Source: a virus
Reading direction: 5' to 3' (one strand)
Virus record (IMG/VR): IMGVR_UViG_3300046459_000382
Location: 1 to 29,315 of that record
Length of the DNA stretch: 29,315 nucleotides
The notes under the pieces are model-generated. The model made no database searches. It worked only from the letters and a program-made list of their open reading frames with translations, and was not told where the DNA came from. Shown piece after piece: positions 15,491 to 23,143 of this stretch. The translations under genes were made by a program, and so were the position numbers. Within the stretch, counting starts at the first letter, position 1, and every line of letters starts with the position of its first letter.

Positions 15491-17307
15491 ACACCGTCCA
15501 CGCCGAACGAGTCGGCGACGGTATCGAGATCGGCAACAACACGTTCATGAACAAGGAGCTGCTGCGGGCGATCCCCGGCTCCAGGTTCTCTAGCCCCCCG
15601 CCGACCTGGACGTTCCCCTTGACCTGGACCGCGTGCCTCCAGCTCAGGTACACCTTCGGCGCCGGCCTCTCACTGGGCGACGAGCTCAAAGCCTGGGCCA
15701 GCAGGGAGCTGGAGACCAGGATCAAGCCAGCGATGGCGCTGAAGGAAGCACTGGACGCCCCTGAGCCGGCTCTCCCTCCCCCGGCCGGGCTGACTCTGCG
15801 CGACTTCCAGAAGGCCGATGTCGCATGGATGTTGTCTGCAGGTTCCGGCATCCTGATGAGTCCCACAGGTGCCGGCAAGACCGTTAGTACGCTGACTTGG
15901 ATGCGCAACCTGACGCTGGAAACAGCAGTCGTGGTATGCCCCGCAGCGATGAAGCAAGTCTGGGCTGATGAAGCCAGGAAGTGGTATCCAGAGCTCGAGC
16001 CGATCGTGGTCAGTGGCTCGCCTAAGGAACGGCGAGAGAAGATCATCGAGGCAGGCAAATACGGCGGCATCTGCATCATGACATGGCAGGCCATGCGCCT
16101 TCACTCCAGGTTGGCTCCGTACGGACAGGTGAAGCTGTCTGATGCTGAGAAGCGGCCCAAGGATCTGAACGAGTGGAACTGGGAGGCGGTCATCGCCGAC
16201 GAGGGTCACTATCTGGCTGACCCCAAGTCGAAGCAGACCCGTGCAACTTGGCATGTCGGAATCGACGCCGACTATCGCTGGGCACTGACCGCCACGCCGG
16301 AGACCAAGGGGCTGGACACGCTCTGGCCTGTCCTTCACTTCATGGCACCGGATGAGTTCCCGAGCAAGACCAAGTTCGTCGATCGCTATGCCGAAGCGTC
16401 CACTGACTTCTGGGGCAACGTCACTTTCGGGGCATGCAAGCCGGAACGAGAGAAGGAGTTCCTCGAGGTCATCGGACCCAGGACTCGCCGGCTCCCCAAG
16501 AAGGTCGTACTACCGCACTTGCCCAAGATCATCCCCATTCGGAAGATGATTCCGATGGAGGCGAAGCAAGAAGCGGCTTACGAGCAGATGGCGGAGATGA
16601 GCCTCGCAGAGGTCTCACACGGTGACGTGATCTCAGCTACCTCGACTGGCGCACGCTACACCAGGCTCGGACAGTTCGCCTCGTCCTACGCTTACCTCGA
16701 CGAGGAGCGGCTACGCCGGAACCGCAAGACCGGCGAGATGGAGCCGTTCCGCCCGGTTGAGCTCGAGATGCCGTCGAACAAGATCTCGGCGCTGCTCGAG
16801 GATCTCGAGCACAGCTGGTTGCCCGGTGAAGAGTCAGTCGCTGTGTTCGCCACGAGCAAGCGGCTACTTGATCTGACGTCAGCACAGCTGACCAAGAAGA
16901 AGATCAAGCACAGCATGATCGTGGGCGGTCAGCAGGAGATGGAGCGGCACGAGCAGATCGCTGCCTTCCAACGAGCAGAGGTGCCCGTGATACTCGTCGT
17001 GATCAAGGCGGGGGGCGCGGGGATCACCCTCACTCAAGCTCGGATCGCCGCGTTCATGCAACGCAGCTGGAGTCATGTGGAGGATACGCAGTCGATCGGA
17101 CGCATCAACCGCATCGGCTCCGAGATCCATGAGTCGCAAGTGCGAGTGGACTACGTGACACCCGGTACTGTGGAGGTTGGGCAGCTCGACGTGACGCTGC
17201 CAGGCAAGGAGCACATGCTGCAACAGGTGTTGCGAGATGAAGAGCTCATCAAGAAGATGATCAGGGGCGAACGAATCACAGGAGACGACCTGAATGCCCA
17301 AAGCTAG
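15487..17307 (+). CDS. SNF2-type DEAD-like helicase
   Basis: A 606-residue protein from ATG 15487. Superfamily 2 motifs appear in order: DFQKADVAWM (Q-like region, about 106), SPTGAGKT (Walker A, 125-132), IADEGH (motif II, 236-241), LTATPE (motif III, about 267-272), and a C-terminal lobe with IKAGGAGITLTQA and QSIGRINRIG (motifs V and VI). The motif II DEGH variant and the ITLTQA...GRINRIG ending are typical of SNF2-like phage helicases. Residues 1-100 are a separate region of unknown fold. It likely remodels replication or recombination intermediates beside the RuvC-like and Cas4-like nucleases. Confidence 0.88.
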   Translation: MNTVHAERVGDGIEIGNNTFMNKELLRAIPGSRFSSPPPTWTFPLTWTACLQLRYTFGAGLSLGDELKAWASRELETRIKPAMALKEALDAPEPALPPPAGLTLRDFQKADVAWMLSAGSGILMSPTGAGKTVSTLTWMRNLTLETAVVVCPAAMKQVWADEARKWYPELEPIVVSGSPKERREKIIEAGKYGGICIMTWQAMRLHSRLAPYGQVKLSDAEKRPKDLNEWNWEAVIADEGHYLADPKSKQTRATWHVGIDADYRWALTATPETKGLDTLWPVLHFMAPDEFPSKTKFVDRYAEASTDFWGNVTFGACKPEREKEFLEVIGPRTRRLPKKVVLPHLPKIIPIRKMIPMEAKQEAAYEQMAEMSLAEVSHGDVISATSTGARYTRLGQFASSYAYLDEERLRRNRKTGEMEPFRPVELEMPSNKISALLEDLEHSWLPGEESVAVFATSKRLLDLTSAQLTKKKIKHSMIVGGQQEMERHEQIAAFQRAEVPVILVVIKAGGAGITLTQARIAAFMQRSWSHVEDTQSIGRINRIGSEIHESQVRVDYVTPGTVEVGQLDVTLPGKEHMLQQVLRDEELIKKMIRGERITGDDLNAQS

Positions 17308-17545
17308 GAACGACCACACGACTCCGCCCATCGCGGGGTTGGACAAGCCACTCTGGGTACTGCGCATGAACTGGTGGCACTTCAGCGACGAGAACCGACT
17401 CAAGTGGTTGCGGAAACTGCGCGACGCCCTGAAGGAGACCGACGACAAGGTACTTGCCGAGATCAAGAAGCTCGAGACCTCGAGGTCGCGGTTCCCGGGT
17501 GAGCGGCAGGAGGGCGGAGGCCGTCGGATAGGTTTGCCCCGTTGA
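17294..17545 (+). CDS. Small unknown basic protein
   Basis: An 83-residue protein from ATG 17294, overlapping the helicase end by 14 bases and the next gene by four. It contains an aromatic-rich segment (LWVLRMNWWHFSDENRLKWL) followed by a charged helix (KLRDALKETDDKVLAEIKKL) and a basic tail. No family is recognised. The overlap on both sides suggests coordinated expression with the helicase and nuclease. Confidence 0.55.
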   Translation: MPKARNDHTTPPIAGLDKPLWVLRMNWWHFSDENRLKWLRKLRDALKETDDKVLAEIKKLETSRSRFPGERQEGGGRRIGLPR

Positions 17546-18489
17546 CGCGGTACGGAGACCACGTCGAGGCGAGTAACTCGGAGCTGCAGTCCTACCAGGA
17601 CTGCCTACGACGATGGTGGCTCTCCTACTTCCGCAGGTTGAAACCGAAGACCACGCTTCCCACGGGCCCCCTCTCCATCGGAGGCCGCGTGCACCGAGTC
17701 CTCGAGGAGGGATACTCCACCCCCGGCCGGGGCGAGGCAGCGATGGCTCTGCTCGCGCAGCTGATCGAGGAGGACCTCCCGAAGGCGCGGGCTCTCGGCG
17801 TGGAGAAGGAGTTCCTCAGCGAGGCTGAACTCTGTCTCATCATGGTCGAAGGCTTCATCGACTGGGCGGCGGAAGAAGGACTCGACGCAGGCTGGGAGAT
17901 CGTCTCGACTGAGAGAATCGTCAAAGCCCCGCCGATCGACGTCAGCGGCACACCGGTTGTGCTCAAGGGCAAGCTGGACCAAATGATTCGCCGCGAGATG
18001 GACGGCGCACTGATGATGCGCGACTGGAAGACCACCCAGACCATGACGCCGGTGTGGCTGGCCTTTCGTCCGCAGCTCAAGATGTACTTGCTGCTCCTCG
18101 CACTCACTGAGCCAGATGCTCAAGTGGGAGGCGGGCAGTTCGTGCTGCTCAAGAAGGTCAAGCGCACCGCCAGAGCCAATCCCCCGTTCTATCTGATGGA
18201 ACCGCTCTACGTCGGTCCTCGAGAAATGGAGAGCTTCTACATCTCCACACTCGGAACCGTCAAGGAGATGATCCGAACCGTGGAGCGGCTGGAAGCCGGA
18301 GAGGACCACAGAGCAGTAGTGCCGGCCAGACCGACTCGCGACTGCAGTTGGCGATGCCCATTCTTCAAGTGCTGTGACATGTTCGACGACGGAAGTGACG
18401 TCGAGGGTTACCTCGCCGCCAACTACGAGGCCGGCGATCCATACGAATACTACGGAGACCTAGGCAACAAGGGAGACGATATCGAATGA
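17542..18489 (+). CDS. Cas4/RecB-like PD-(D/E)XK nuclease with probable Fe-S cluster
   Basis: A 315-residue protein. TTG 17542 is taken as start because it overlaps the previous stop (TTGA) and there is no nearby ATG or GTG before conserved sequence. Nuclease motifs are GGRVHRVLEEG (His51), LKGKLDQM (Asp146), MRDWKT (Asp161, Lys163) and QLKMY (Gln178, Tyr182). Cys21 together with Cys268, Cys272 and Cys277/278 near the end matches the 4Fe-4S arrangement of Cas4 and AddB-type nucleases. There is no CRISPR array or cas1 in the window, so a role in phage recombination (end resection for Sak4/SSB) is more likely. Confidence 0.85.
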   Translation: MTRYGDHVEASNSELQSYQDCLRRWWLSYFRRLKPKTTLPTGPLSIGGRVHRVLEEGYSTPGRGEAAMALLAQLIEEDLPKARALGVEKEFLSEAELCLIMVEGFIDWAAEEGLDAGWEIVSTERIVKAPPIDVSGTPVVLKGKLDQMIRREMDGALMMRDWKTTQTMTPVWLAFRPQLKMYLLLLALTEPDAQVGGGQFVLLKKVKRTARANPPFYLMEPLYVGPREMESFYISTLGTVKEMIRTVERLEAGEDHRAVVPARPTRDCSWRCPFFKCCDMFDDGSDVEGYLAANYEAGDPYEYYGDLGNKGDDIE

Positions 18490-19637
18490 CAGACCAGAGC
18501 ACCACGCTTCCCGCAGAACGGGAGAGCATCCTCGAGCGGCTCAACAAGGAGGTGAACTCGCCGAGCTGGGACGGTCTGGATACCCTCGTAGGTAGCCTCT
18601 CCAAGGTGGACCTCGAGGACTTGCTTCTCGGGATGTCCATGCGGATGAGGAACGACTCGTTGGTATCGGGTCGTCTGGCCTACGAGATCAGGACGCGCAC
18701 ACCGGACGGCGAGTGGGGACAAGAGGTCCGCAAGCTCGCGACGATGTGTCAGGTGTCAGATCGCACCATCCATCGCTGGATGAGTGCCTACCAGGACGCG
18801 GCCGGCCTCGAGCTCACGCCGGCGCAAGCCAACTCCAGGGCATCTGCTGACGCACGTCAGCATCCGGAGGGTGACGGATCCGAGACCGAGTACGAGGACG
18901 ACTACGAGGACATCGATGAGGATGCTCTCGCTCAGGCGTTCGCTGAGGACTGGGATCCGAACAGCGGTCTCACTGGTGCACTCAACTTGCGCGAAGCAGT
19001 TGGTGAACCGTGGGCCGAGCAGGACAGCGTCACTCCGTCCACCAAGTACGAGAACCCACCGGACTCCCCACCACCCGAGCCCCGCAAGGTCCTCCCGATC
19101 GACGACGGCTGGTCGATGTTCATGCAGTCACAGGTCGTGGAGAAGCAGCCCCACCTCGAGGGAGTGGGTGCCAAGCGAGTAGCTCAGATGCGGTGGGATG
19201 AAGCAGTCCGCACCGACCCGCTGGGCCTGCTCGAAGACCTCGAGATGATCCATGAAGGCGGTGTGCCTGACCAGCTGGTCGAAGCGCTGTACGCCGCTGA
19301 GGAAGTCCGGGCGATCAAGCCGGACCAGGTGAAGCAGCCCAAGGAGAAGAAGTCAGGCGGCCAGTCGAAGGGCAAGGTCGGGGCATCCGGCGCCAAGAAC
19401 TGCGAGAACGGCCTGATCTACGCCCGCGAGCTCTACCAGCACATCGGTCAGCTAGAGGCCGAGGGCGGTGCCGAGGCGGTGCACTCCGTCTATGGCGCCG
19501 AGGTCGCGACCATCCAGTCTTGGCAGCATGCTCTGGGTGGTGTGCTCACCAAGGTTCGCTCTGCTGTGGAGGAGATCCGCCGCAGCGAGAAGGGCAGCGG
19601 GAATCCCCAGCCCCCGGCTGGGCCTGATCCCTTCTAG
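18486..19637 (+). CDS. Helix-turn-helix protein with acidic linker and SSB-like tip
   Basis: A 383-residue protein from ATG 18486 (ATGA overlap, GGGAGACGAT upstream). Residues about 85-105 (KLATMCQVSDRTIHRWM) form a helix-turn-helix. A very acidic stretch (ETEYEDDYEDIDEDALAQAF) follows, then Pro/Lys-rich linkers, a helical C-terminal domain (about 300-365), and the tip PAGPDPF. The SSB-like protein at 20630 also ends in DPF. Cellular SSB recruits partners through an acidic tip ending in PF, so this may be a replication or recombination adaptor. Function otherwise unknown. Confidence 0.6.
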   Translation: MTDQSTTLPAERESILERLNKEVNSPSWDGLDTLVGSLSKVDLEDLLLGMSMRMRNDSLVSGRLAYEIRTRTPDGEWGQEVRKLATMCQVSDRTIHRWMSAYQDAAGLELTPAQANSRASADARQHPEGDGSETEYEDDYEDIDEDALAQAFAEDWDPNSGLTGALNLREAVGEPWAEQDSVTPSTKYENPPDSPPPEPRKVLPIDDGWSMFMQSQVVEKQPHLEGVGAKRVAQMRWDEAVRTDPLGLLEDLEMIHEGGVPDQLVEALYAAEEVRAIKPDQVKQPKEKKSGGQSKGKVGASGAKNCENGLIYARELYQHIGQLEAEGGAEAVHSVYGAEVATIQSWQHALGGVLTKVRSAVEEIRRSEKGSGNPQPPAGPDPF

Positions 19638-19757
19638 ATCGCCGGGTTCGAATCCCGGGTGTGTGGGCGCCGCACATAAAGGCACCATGGGGTGGTGCAA
19701 GGGGGTTGGCTTCCCCCAGGCGCAAACTCTCAGATAGACAACCAAGGAGACGACTGA
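19638..19757 (+). ncRNA. Structured noncoding segment with a tRNA T-arm look-alike
   Basis: This 120-base gap holds four consecutive potential hairpins. The first (19642-19658) has stem CCGGG/CCCGG and loop TTCGAAT, identical in design to a tRNA T-arm. Then 19659-19665 pairs with 19671-19677 (7 bp, two wobbles), 19682-19687 with 19693-19698, and 19701-19705 with 19713-19717 around a 7-base TTGGCTT loop. GCGCC (19667-19671) could instead pair with GGCGC (19719-19723). No complete tRNA can be drawn in normal order. AAGGAGACGAC at 19744-19754 is the next ribosome site. Confidence 0.35.
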
Positions 19758-20630
19758 GTGACAGAGATGTTGTGCAATGCCTCGGTCCTGGTGTACGGAC
19801 CGTCGAAGGTGGGCAAGACCCACTTCATGGCGAGCGGGCCCAAGCCGGTCCTGATCCTTGACGCGGAGGGTGGCACCCGCTTCCTTCCGTTCAAGAAGAC
19901 GGTCTGGTCGAACCCGATGATGGAGCCACCCGACATGACAGACTACGAGGTCTGCGTGGTCTACGTGCGCGACTTCTCTACACTGGAGAACGTCTACACG
20001 TGGCTTCACTCAGGCAAGCACCCGTTCCGCACTGTCGTGGTTGACTCGATCAGCGAGGCGCAGCAGCGCTGTGTCGACGCGATCGCCGGTCAGAACCAGA
20101 TGACCACGCCCAACTGGGGCACCCTCCTGCGGAAGATCGCCGGCATGGTCCGCAACTATCGAGACCTGCTGATCCACCCGCTCAACCCTGTGGACTGCGT
20201 GGGGTTCACGTCCTTCGAGAAGATCAGTCAGGAAGGCGTCCACGCGCCCTACCTGCAAGGGGCCATCGCCGGCATCCTGTCGTACTACTTGGACATGGTG
20301 TTCTACTACCGCTCTATGCCCGACGAGAACGGCAAGCAGGTCAGGAAGCTCTTGACCAAGCCGCACCCACAGTTCGTCGCAGGTGACCGGACCAACCGGC
20401 TCCCGACGATCGTGGAGGACCCAACCCTCGAGGCCATCCTCGCTCTCGCTTGCGATCTGGAGCAGCCGCTCCAGGATGGCGGCGAGTTCCCAGACCTGGC
20501 GGCTACGGCCGAGCCAGACCTCGAAGTGCCGGCTCCGCCGGACGCAGAGGTGACCCCCGGTGGCGATACCTTCGCCGCCCCAACCGAAGAGCCAGCAGAC
20601 ACCATCACCAATGAGGAGACGAAAGTCTGA
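19758..20630 (+). CDS. Sak4-like RecA-fold ATPase (recombination)
   Basis: A 290-residue protein from GTG 19758 with AAGGAGACGAC upstream. Walker A is GPSKVGKT (14-21), preceded by a hydrophobic strand. VLILDAEGG (31-39) and RTVVVDSISE (91-100, Walker B Asp96) follow. This compact RecA-like core with DAEGG is the form of phage Sak4-type ATPases, which assist single-strand annealing with a phage SSB; an SSB-like gene follows directly with a TGATG overlap. Residues about 240-290 are an acidic Pro/Glu-rich tail, perhaps for protein contacts. Confidence 0.82.
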   Translation: MTEMLCNASVLVYGPSKVGKTHFMASGPKPVLILDAEGGTRFLPFKKTVWSNPMMEPPDMTDYEVCVVYVRDFSTLENVYTWLHSGKHPFRTVVVDSISEAQQRCVDAIAGQNQMTTPNWGTLLRKIAGMVRNYRDLLIHPLNPVDCVGFTSFEKISQEGVHAPYLQGAIAGILSYYLDMVFYYRSMPDENGKQVRKLLTKPHPQFVAGDRTNRLPTIVEDPTLEAILALACDLEQPLQDGGEFPDLAATAEPDLEVPAPPDAEVTPGGDTFAAPTEEPADTITNEETKV

Positions 20631-21208
20631 TGTCCAGCACACCGTTCAAGGACTTGCTCGCCGCTGCGGCGGAGGCCAAGTACGTCGTGATCCCCAAGGA
20701 CGACTACGCCGTCGCTTGCCGGGATTGCACGGCGACGAAGGCGTCGACCGGCAAGGACATGCTCAAGCTCACCTGCAAGGTCGTCGTCGGGCCGCACAAG
20801 GGCGCGACCCTCCCGACCAACCAGACGCTGACGACCGACAACCCGGTCGCGACGGCCATGTTCTTCAAGTTCCTCAAGGCCTTCGGCATCGAGGACTCGG
20901 ATCTCGAGGCACTTCCTCCCCGCGAGGACGGCGGACCGAACATGGCCGCCGTGGCGAACATGCTCAAGGGCCGGATCGCAATCGCCACCGTGTCGATCGA
21001 GAACTGGCAAGACGAGGACCGCAACCAGATCGACCGCTTCAAGAAGCCCACCCCCGAGCAGCTCGCGGGGATCGAGGAGGCCATCACCGCCGGCGGCGGC
21101 AGCATGACCGATCCCCTCGGTACGGGTGCCGGCGCGTCCGATCCTTTCGCCAACGCGGGAGCAGCTGCTGACCCCACGGCCGGCAAGGCCGCGGGCGACC
21201 CCTTCTAG
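20630..21208 (+). CDS. SSB-like single-stranded DNA-binding protein
   Basis: A 192-residue protein from ATG 20630 (TGATG overlap). Residues about 15-125 alternate beta strands (KYVVIPKDDYAVACRDC, DMLKLTCKVVVG, GRIAIATVSIENW) like an OB fold of the phage DUF669/SSB type. A Gly/Ala-rich flexible tail with two SDPF/TDP-type repeats follows and ends in AAGDPF, resembling the acidic-PF tip of bacterial SSB. It probably coats ssDNA for the Sak4-like ATPase and the replisome. Family assignment is by pattern and neighbours. Confidence 0.72.
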   Translation: MSSTPFKDLLAAAAEAKYVVIPKDDYAVACRDCTATKASTGKDMLKLTCKVVVGPHKGATLPTNQTLTTDNPVATAMFFKFLKAFGIEDSDLEALPPREDGGPNMAAVANMLKGRIAIATVSIENWQDEDRNQIDRFKKPTPEQLAGIEEAITAGGGSMTDPLGTGAGASDPFANAGAAADPTAGKAAGDPF

Positions 21209-21220
21209 GGGGCAAGATCT

Positions 21221-21272
21221 GGGAGGGTGGCGTGTCGTGTCCATCACGCCGCCCTCCCGGAGCAAGAGCTCC
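21221..21272 (+). terminator. Strong double hairpin after the SSB-like gene
   Basis: Bases 21221-21234 pair with 21245-21258 (14 bp, one G-U) around a 10-base loop. The hairpin GGAGC-AAGA-GCTCC (21259-21272) follows directly. There is no T run, so it may be a T-less actinobacterial terminator, an RNA 3'-end stabiliser or an attenuator separating the recombination genes from the Rpf gene. Confidence 0.6.
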
Positions 21273-21314
21273 GAACAGGCCCGCCTAGAGGCTACGGCGG
21301 CTCGCTGTTCTGAG

Positions 21315-21392
21315 AAGCAACAAGGCTGGGGGTTGCTTGGGCAGCTAACCCAAGCTGACGGTGCAAGCCACACTGGACAGCCCCTAGCCTTG
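21315..21392 (+). ncRNA. Leader RNA with mutually exclusive structures
   Basis: Three stems are possible. S1 is 21315-21321 with 21332-21338 (7 bp). S2 is 21335-21341 with 21349-21355 (7 bp, 7-base loop). S3 is 21321-21332 with 21381-21392 (12 bp, one G-U), enclosing S2. S1 excludes both S2 and S3, giving a two-state switch-like arrangement about 40 bases before the Rpf-like gene. It matches no riboswitch I recognise. Confidence 0.45.
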
Positions 21393-21434
21393 CTGCGATG
21401 AATACAACATCCGACTACTGCAAGGAATGGAACC

Positions 21435-21983
21435 CTGAGGAACCTGAAGAGAGCCGCGGCAGCAGCTGCTGCCTTGTGCATGCTCACAGCAATCCCCACC
21501 GAACCAGCTCAAGCAGAGCCACGGGAGAAACCCCCGGCCACCACGGCCATGAACCCATGGAAGGCAGACGATGCCCTACGATGGTTACTCGTACAGCAGT
21601 ATCAGGCGGTCCAACGATGGCAAGCGGCGGAAGCCGCAGCAGCCGAGCCGCGCAGACCGACGCCGCCTCGAGGTGAGTCGGCATCGGACCCAAGGCCGGA
21701 ACCGCCGGCGGTAGAAGAGCAAGTCGCCCCGGCCGGGGGCGGATGGACAGAGAACTGGTACGGCGTGGCTGGCTGTGAATCCGGAGGAGACTGGTCATAC
21801 AATGGCCCCTCTGGTTTCGACGGTGGTCTCCAGTTCTCCCCGTCTACATGGACCAACTACGGTGGCGGCGAGTTCGCACCTTATGCTTGGGGCGCAAGTC
21901 CTGAGCAGCAGATGACGATCGCTGAGAGAGTGAAGGCAGGGCAAGGCATGGGGGCATGGCCCCACTGTCGAATCTACGGATAA
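21435..21983 (+). CDS. Secreted Rpf-like muralytic protein, apparent CTG start
   Basis: A 182-residue protein if started at CTG 21435, which has AAGGA at 21422-21426 eight bases upstream. That start gives a complete signal peptide: basic MRNLKR, a hydrophobic Ala-rich core, then a PAQA cleavage site near residue 27. The first ATG (21480) or TTG (21474) would cut the signal in half. Residues about 104-182 are a resuscitation-promoting factor domain: GVAGCESGG with catalytic Glu115, GGLQFSPSTW, EQQMTIAERVKAGQG and GAWPHC (Cys114 and Cys178 likely bridge). The domain cleaves peptidoglycan glycans. A Pro/Ala-rich linker joins signal and domain. Confidence 0.8.
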   Translation: MRNLKRAAAAAAALCMLTAIPTEPAQAEPREKPPATTAMNPWKADDALRWLLVQQYQAVQRWQAAEAAAAEPRRPTPPRGESASDPRPEPPAVEEQVAPAGGGWTENWYGVAGCESGGDWSYNGPSGFDGGLQFSPSTWTNYGGGEFAPYAWGASPEQQMTIAERVKAGQGMGAWPHCRIYG

Positions 21984-22006
21984 GAACCAACAAGAACGGA
22001 GACGCA

Positions 22007-22531
22007 ATGGGAGATGCACAGGACTATGACTTTGTCGCTGGGCCAGAGCGATGCAGTGGACCATGGCACGCTCTACGACTCGACGTCAGGTCACCTCAGT
22101 GTCCCTTCTGTGGCGCTAGAGGAACAGTCCCGCCTGAAGACCGGGCCGAGCGTTTCGGTCTGGTCATCAGGCGCTCCCACTGGCTCGAGGACACGTGCGC
22201 CGTTCAGAGGAACGCGTACGAGCTGGAGCCGGAGGGTGTGGCGTACATCAAGGAGCAGGTGACCGCAGCTGGAGTCGAGCTTCATGAGCTCCTGCAGTCG
22301 CTGCCCTGGAAGTTCGACAGAGACGGAACACCAAGGCGGGAACCCAAGGCGGAAGAAGTCGAGGCAGCCAAGGGTGAGCTGGTCGACGCGCTGATCTTCG
22401 TCGGCAACCTCGCCGTCGCCCTGGGTTTCACGGACGACGAGCTCTGGGAAGCCGTCAACTCCAAGGCCGTGAGGAACGTGTCGAAACGGCGCGGCCTGGG
22501 AAAGGACTACTGGCTGGAGAACGCACAGTGA
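22007..22531 (+). CDS. Zinc-motif plus MazG/dUTPase-like NTP pyrophosphohydrolase
   Basis: A 174-residue protein from ATG 22007 with ACGGAGAC upstream. Residues about 30-40 (SPQCPFCGARG) carry one CxxC pair, with further Cys at 16 and 64. Residues about 101-162 fit the all-alpha NTP pyrophosphohydrolase family: WKF, EEVEAAKGELVDALIFVGNL with Glu124 and Asp127, and K..N...R (SKAVRNVSKRRG). Members include MazG, dimeric dUTPases and T4 dCTPase. It could remove dUTP or dCTP from the pool, which matters if cytosine is modified. Substrate not determinable here. Confidence 0.65.
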   Translation: MGDAQDYDFVAGPERCSGPWHALRLDVRSPQCPFCGARGTVPPEDRAERFGLVIRRSHWLEDTCAVQRNAYELEPEGVAYIKEQVTAAGVELHELLQSLPWKFDRDGTPRREPKAEEVEAAKGELVDALIFVGNLAVALGFTDDELWEAVNSKAVRNVSKRRGLGKDYWLENAQ

Positions 22532-22821
22532 TCACGCTTCAGGATCCGCAGAGCGGAACACTGGTTCATCTGTGCTTGGCCCGACTCGAGCAACAGTGCC
22601 GCTTGTGCGGCGCTCAGCTTGGAGGAGCCTGGGCCATGTCCACCGAAGACAAAGGCTGGTGCTGCATCGACCACCTGGAGCGTGTGCTTCTCGGCACCGA
22701 GCTGTCACCACGGTTCAGAGCCCAAGCTTCTATGAGAAGCCAACTGGGCAAGGCAGCACCGGGTGACAAGATCACCGTGACTGGCTCGCTGCTGGTCGCA
22801 CTTGGGCTTGACAGGGGATAA
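22528..22821 (+). CDS. Small Cys/His motif protein
   Basis: A 97-residue protein from GTG 22528 (GTGA overlap). CRLCG (about 24-28) and WCCIDH (about 44-49) make a C-x2-C...C-C-x2-H zinc-binding candidate. The C-terminal third (DKITVTGSLLVALGLD) looks like a strand and short helix. No family is recognised; perhaps a small regulator or an adaptor to the preceding hydrolase. Confidence 0.5.
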   Translation: MITLQDPQSGTLVHLCLARLEQQCRLCGAQLGGAWAMSTEDKGWCCIDHLERVLLGTELSPRFRAQASMRSQLGKAAPGDKITVTGSLLVALGLDRG

Positions 22822-22849
22822 GACCGCTCAACTGAACTGGAGACGAACC

Positions 22850-23143
22850 ATGAAGTCAGCAAGGGGGGAGCTCGAAGACTTTCGAGCTGACCACAACCCC
22901 ACACCGGAGGAGGAGCTCAACTGGGCTCTTGCTCGAATCAACGACTTGAAGGACGCGCCACAGCCAAGAGTGAAGCATGTCATCTTCACACGACGGCCTA
23001 GCTCGACCTTCTGTCCTCGTCTGGAAGAGGGCATTCGCGAAGCAACGCAAGCAGGCATGGTCATGGCCTGGGTCGTATCGATCGGAGAAGGACTGATGGT
23101 TGCGACATTCGTCGGTGCCGAGAGTGTCTGGATCCGCCGATGA
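22850..23143 (+). CDS. Small unknown protein
   Basis: A 97-residue protein. ATG 22850 is chosen because GGAGACGA lies just upstream (22839-22846). Residues about 17-31 form an amphipathic helix (PTPEEELNWALARIN). The second half alternates strands (VKHVIFTRR, MVMAWVVSIGEGLMVATFVG), compatible with a small alpha/beta fold. No motif points to an activity. It overlaps the next gene by four bases. Confidence 0.5.
   Translation: MKSARGELEDFRADHNPTPEEELNWALARINDLKDAPQPRVKHVIFTRRPSSTFCPRLEEGIREATQAGMVMAWVVSIGEGLMVATFVGAESVWIRR

Noticed and set aside
19590-19670. Complete tRNA gene ending in the T-arm at 19642-19658
   Set aside because: No 5' acceptor strand, D-arm or anticodon arm can be fitted upstream; that sequence is the end of a well-supported coding frame and a U33 does not fall in place.
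21356-21385. Resemblance of GGTGCAAGCCACACTGG to cobalamin riboswitch segments
   Set aside because: Only a short stretch is similar; the conserved core helices and the CCACTG box are not arranged properly around it.
20306-21499. Long minus-strand ORF of about 397 codons
   Set aside because: It runs opposite the Sak4-like and SSB-like genes, which have clear motifs and coupled starts. Long antisense frames are common in G+C-rich coding DNA, and its product shows no known domain.
21398-21676. A 92-residue ORF beginning at ATG 21398
   Set aside because: Its product is low-complexity Ser/Arg/His-rich and out of frame with the Rpf domain, which accounts for this DNA with a signal peptide and catalytic motif.
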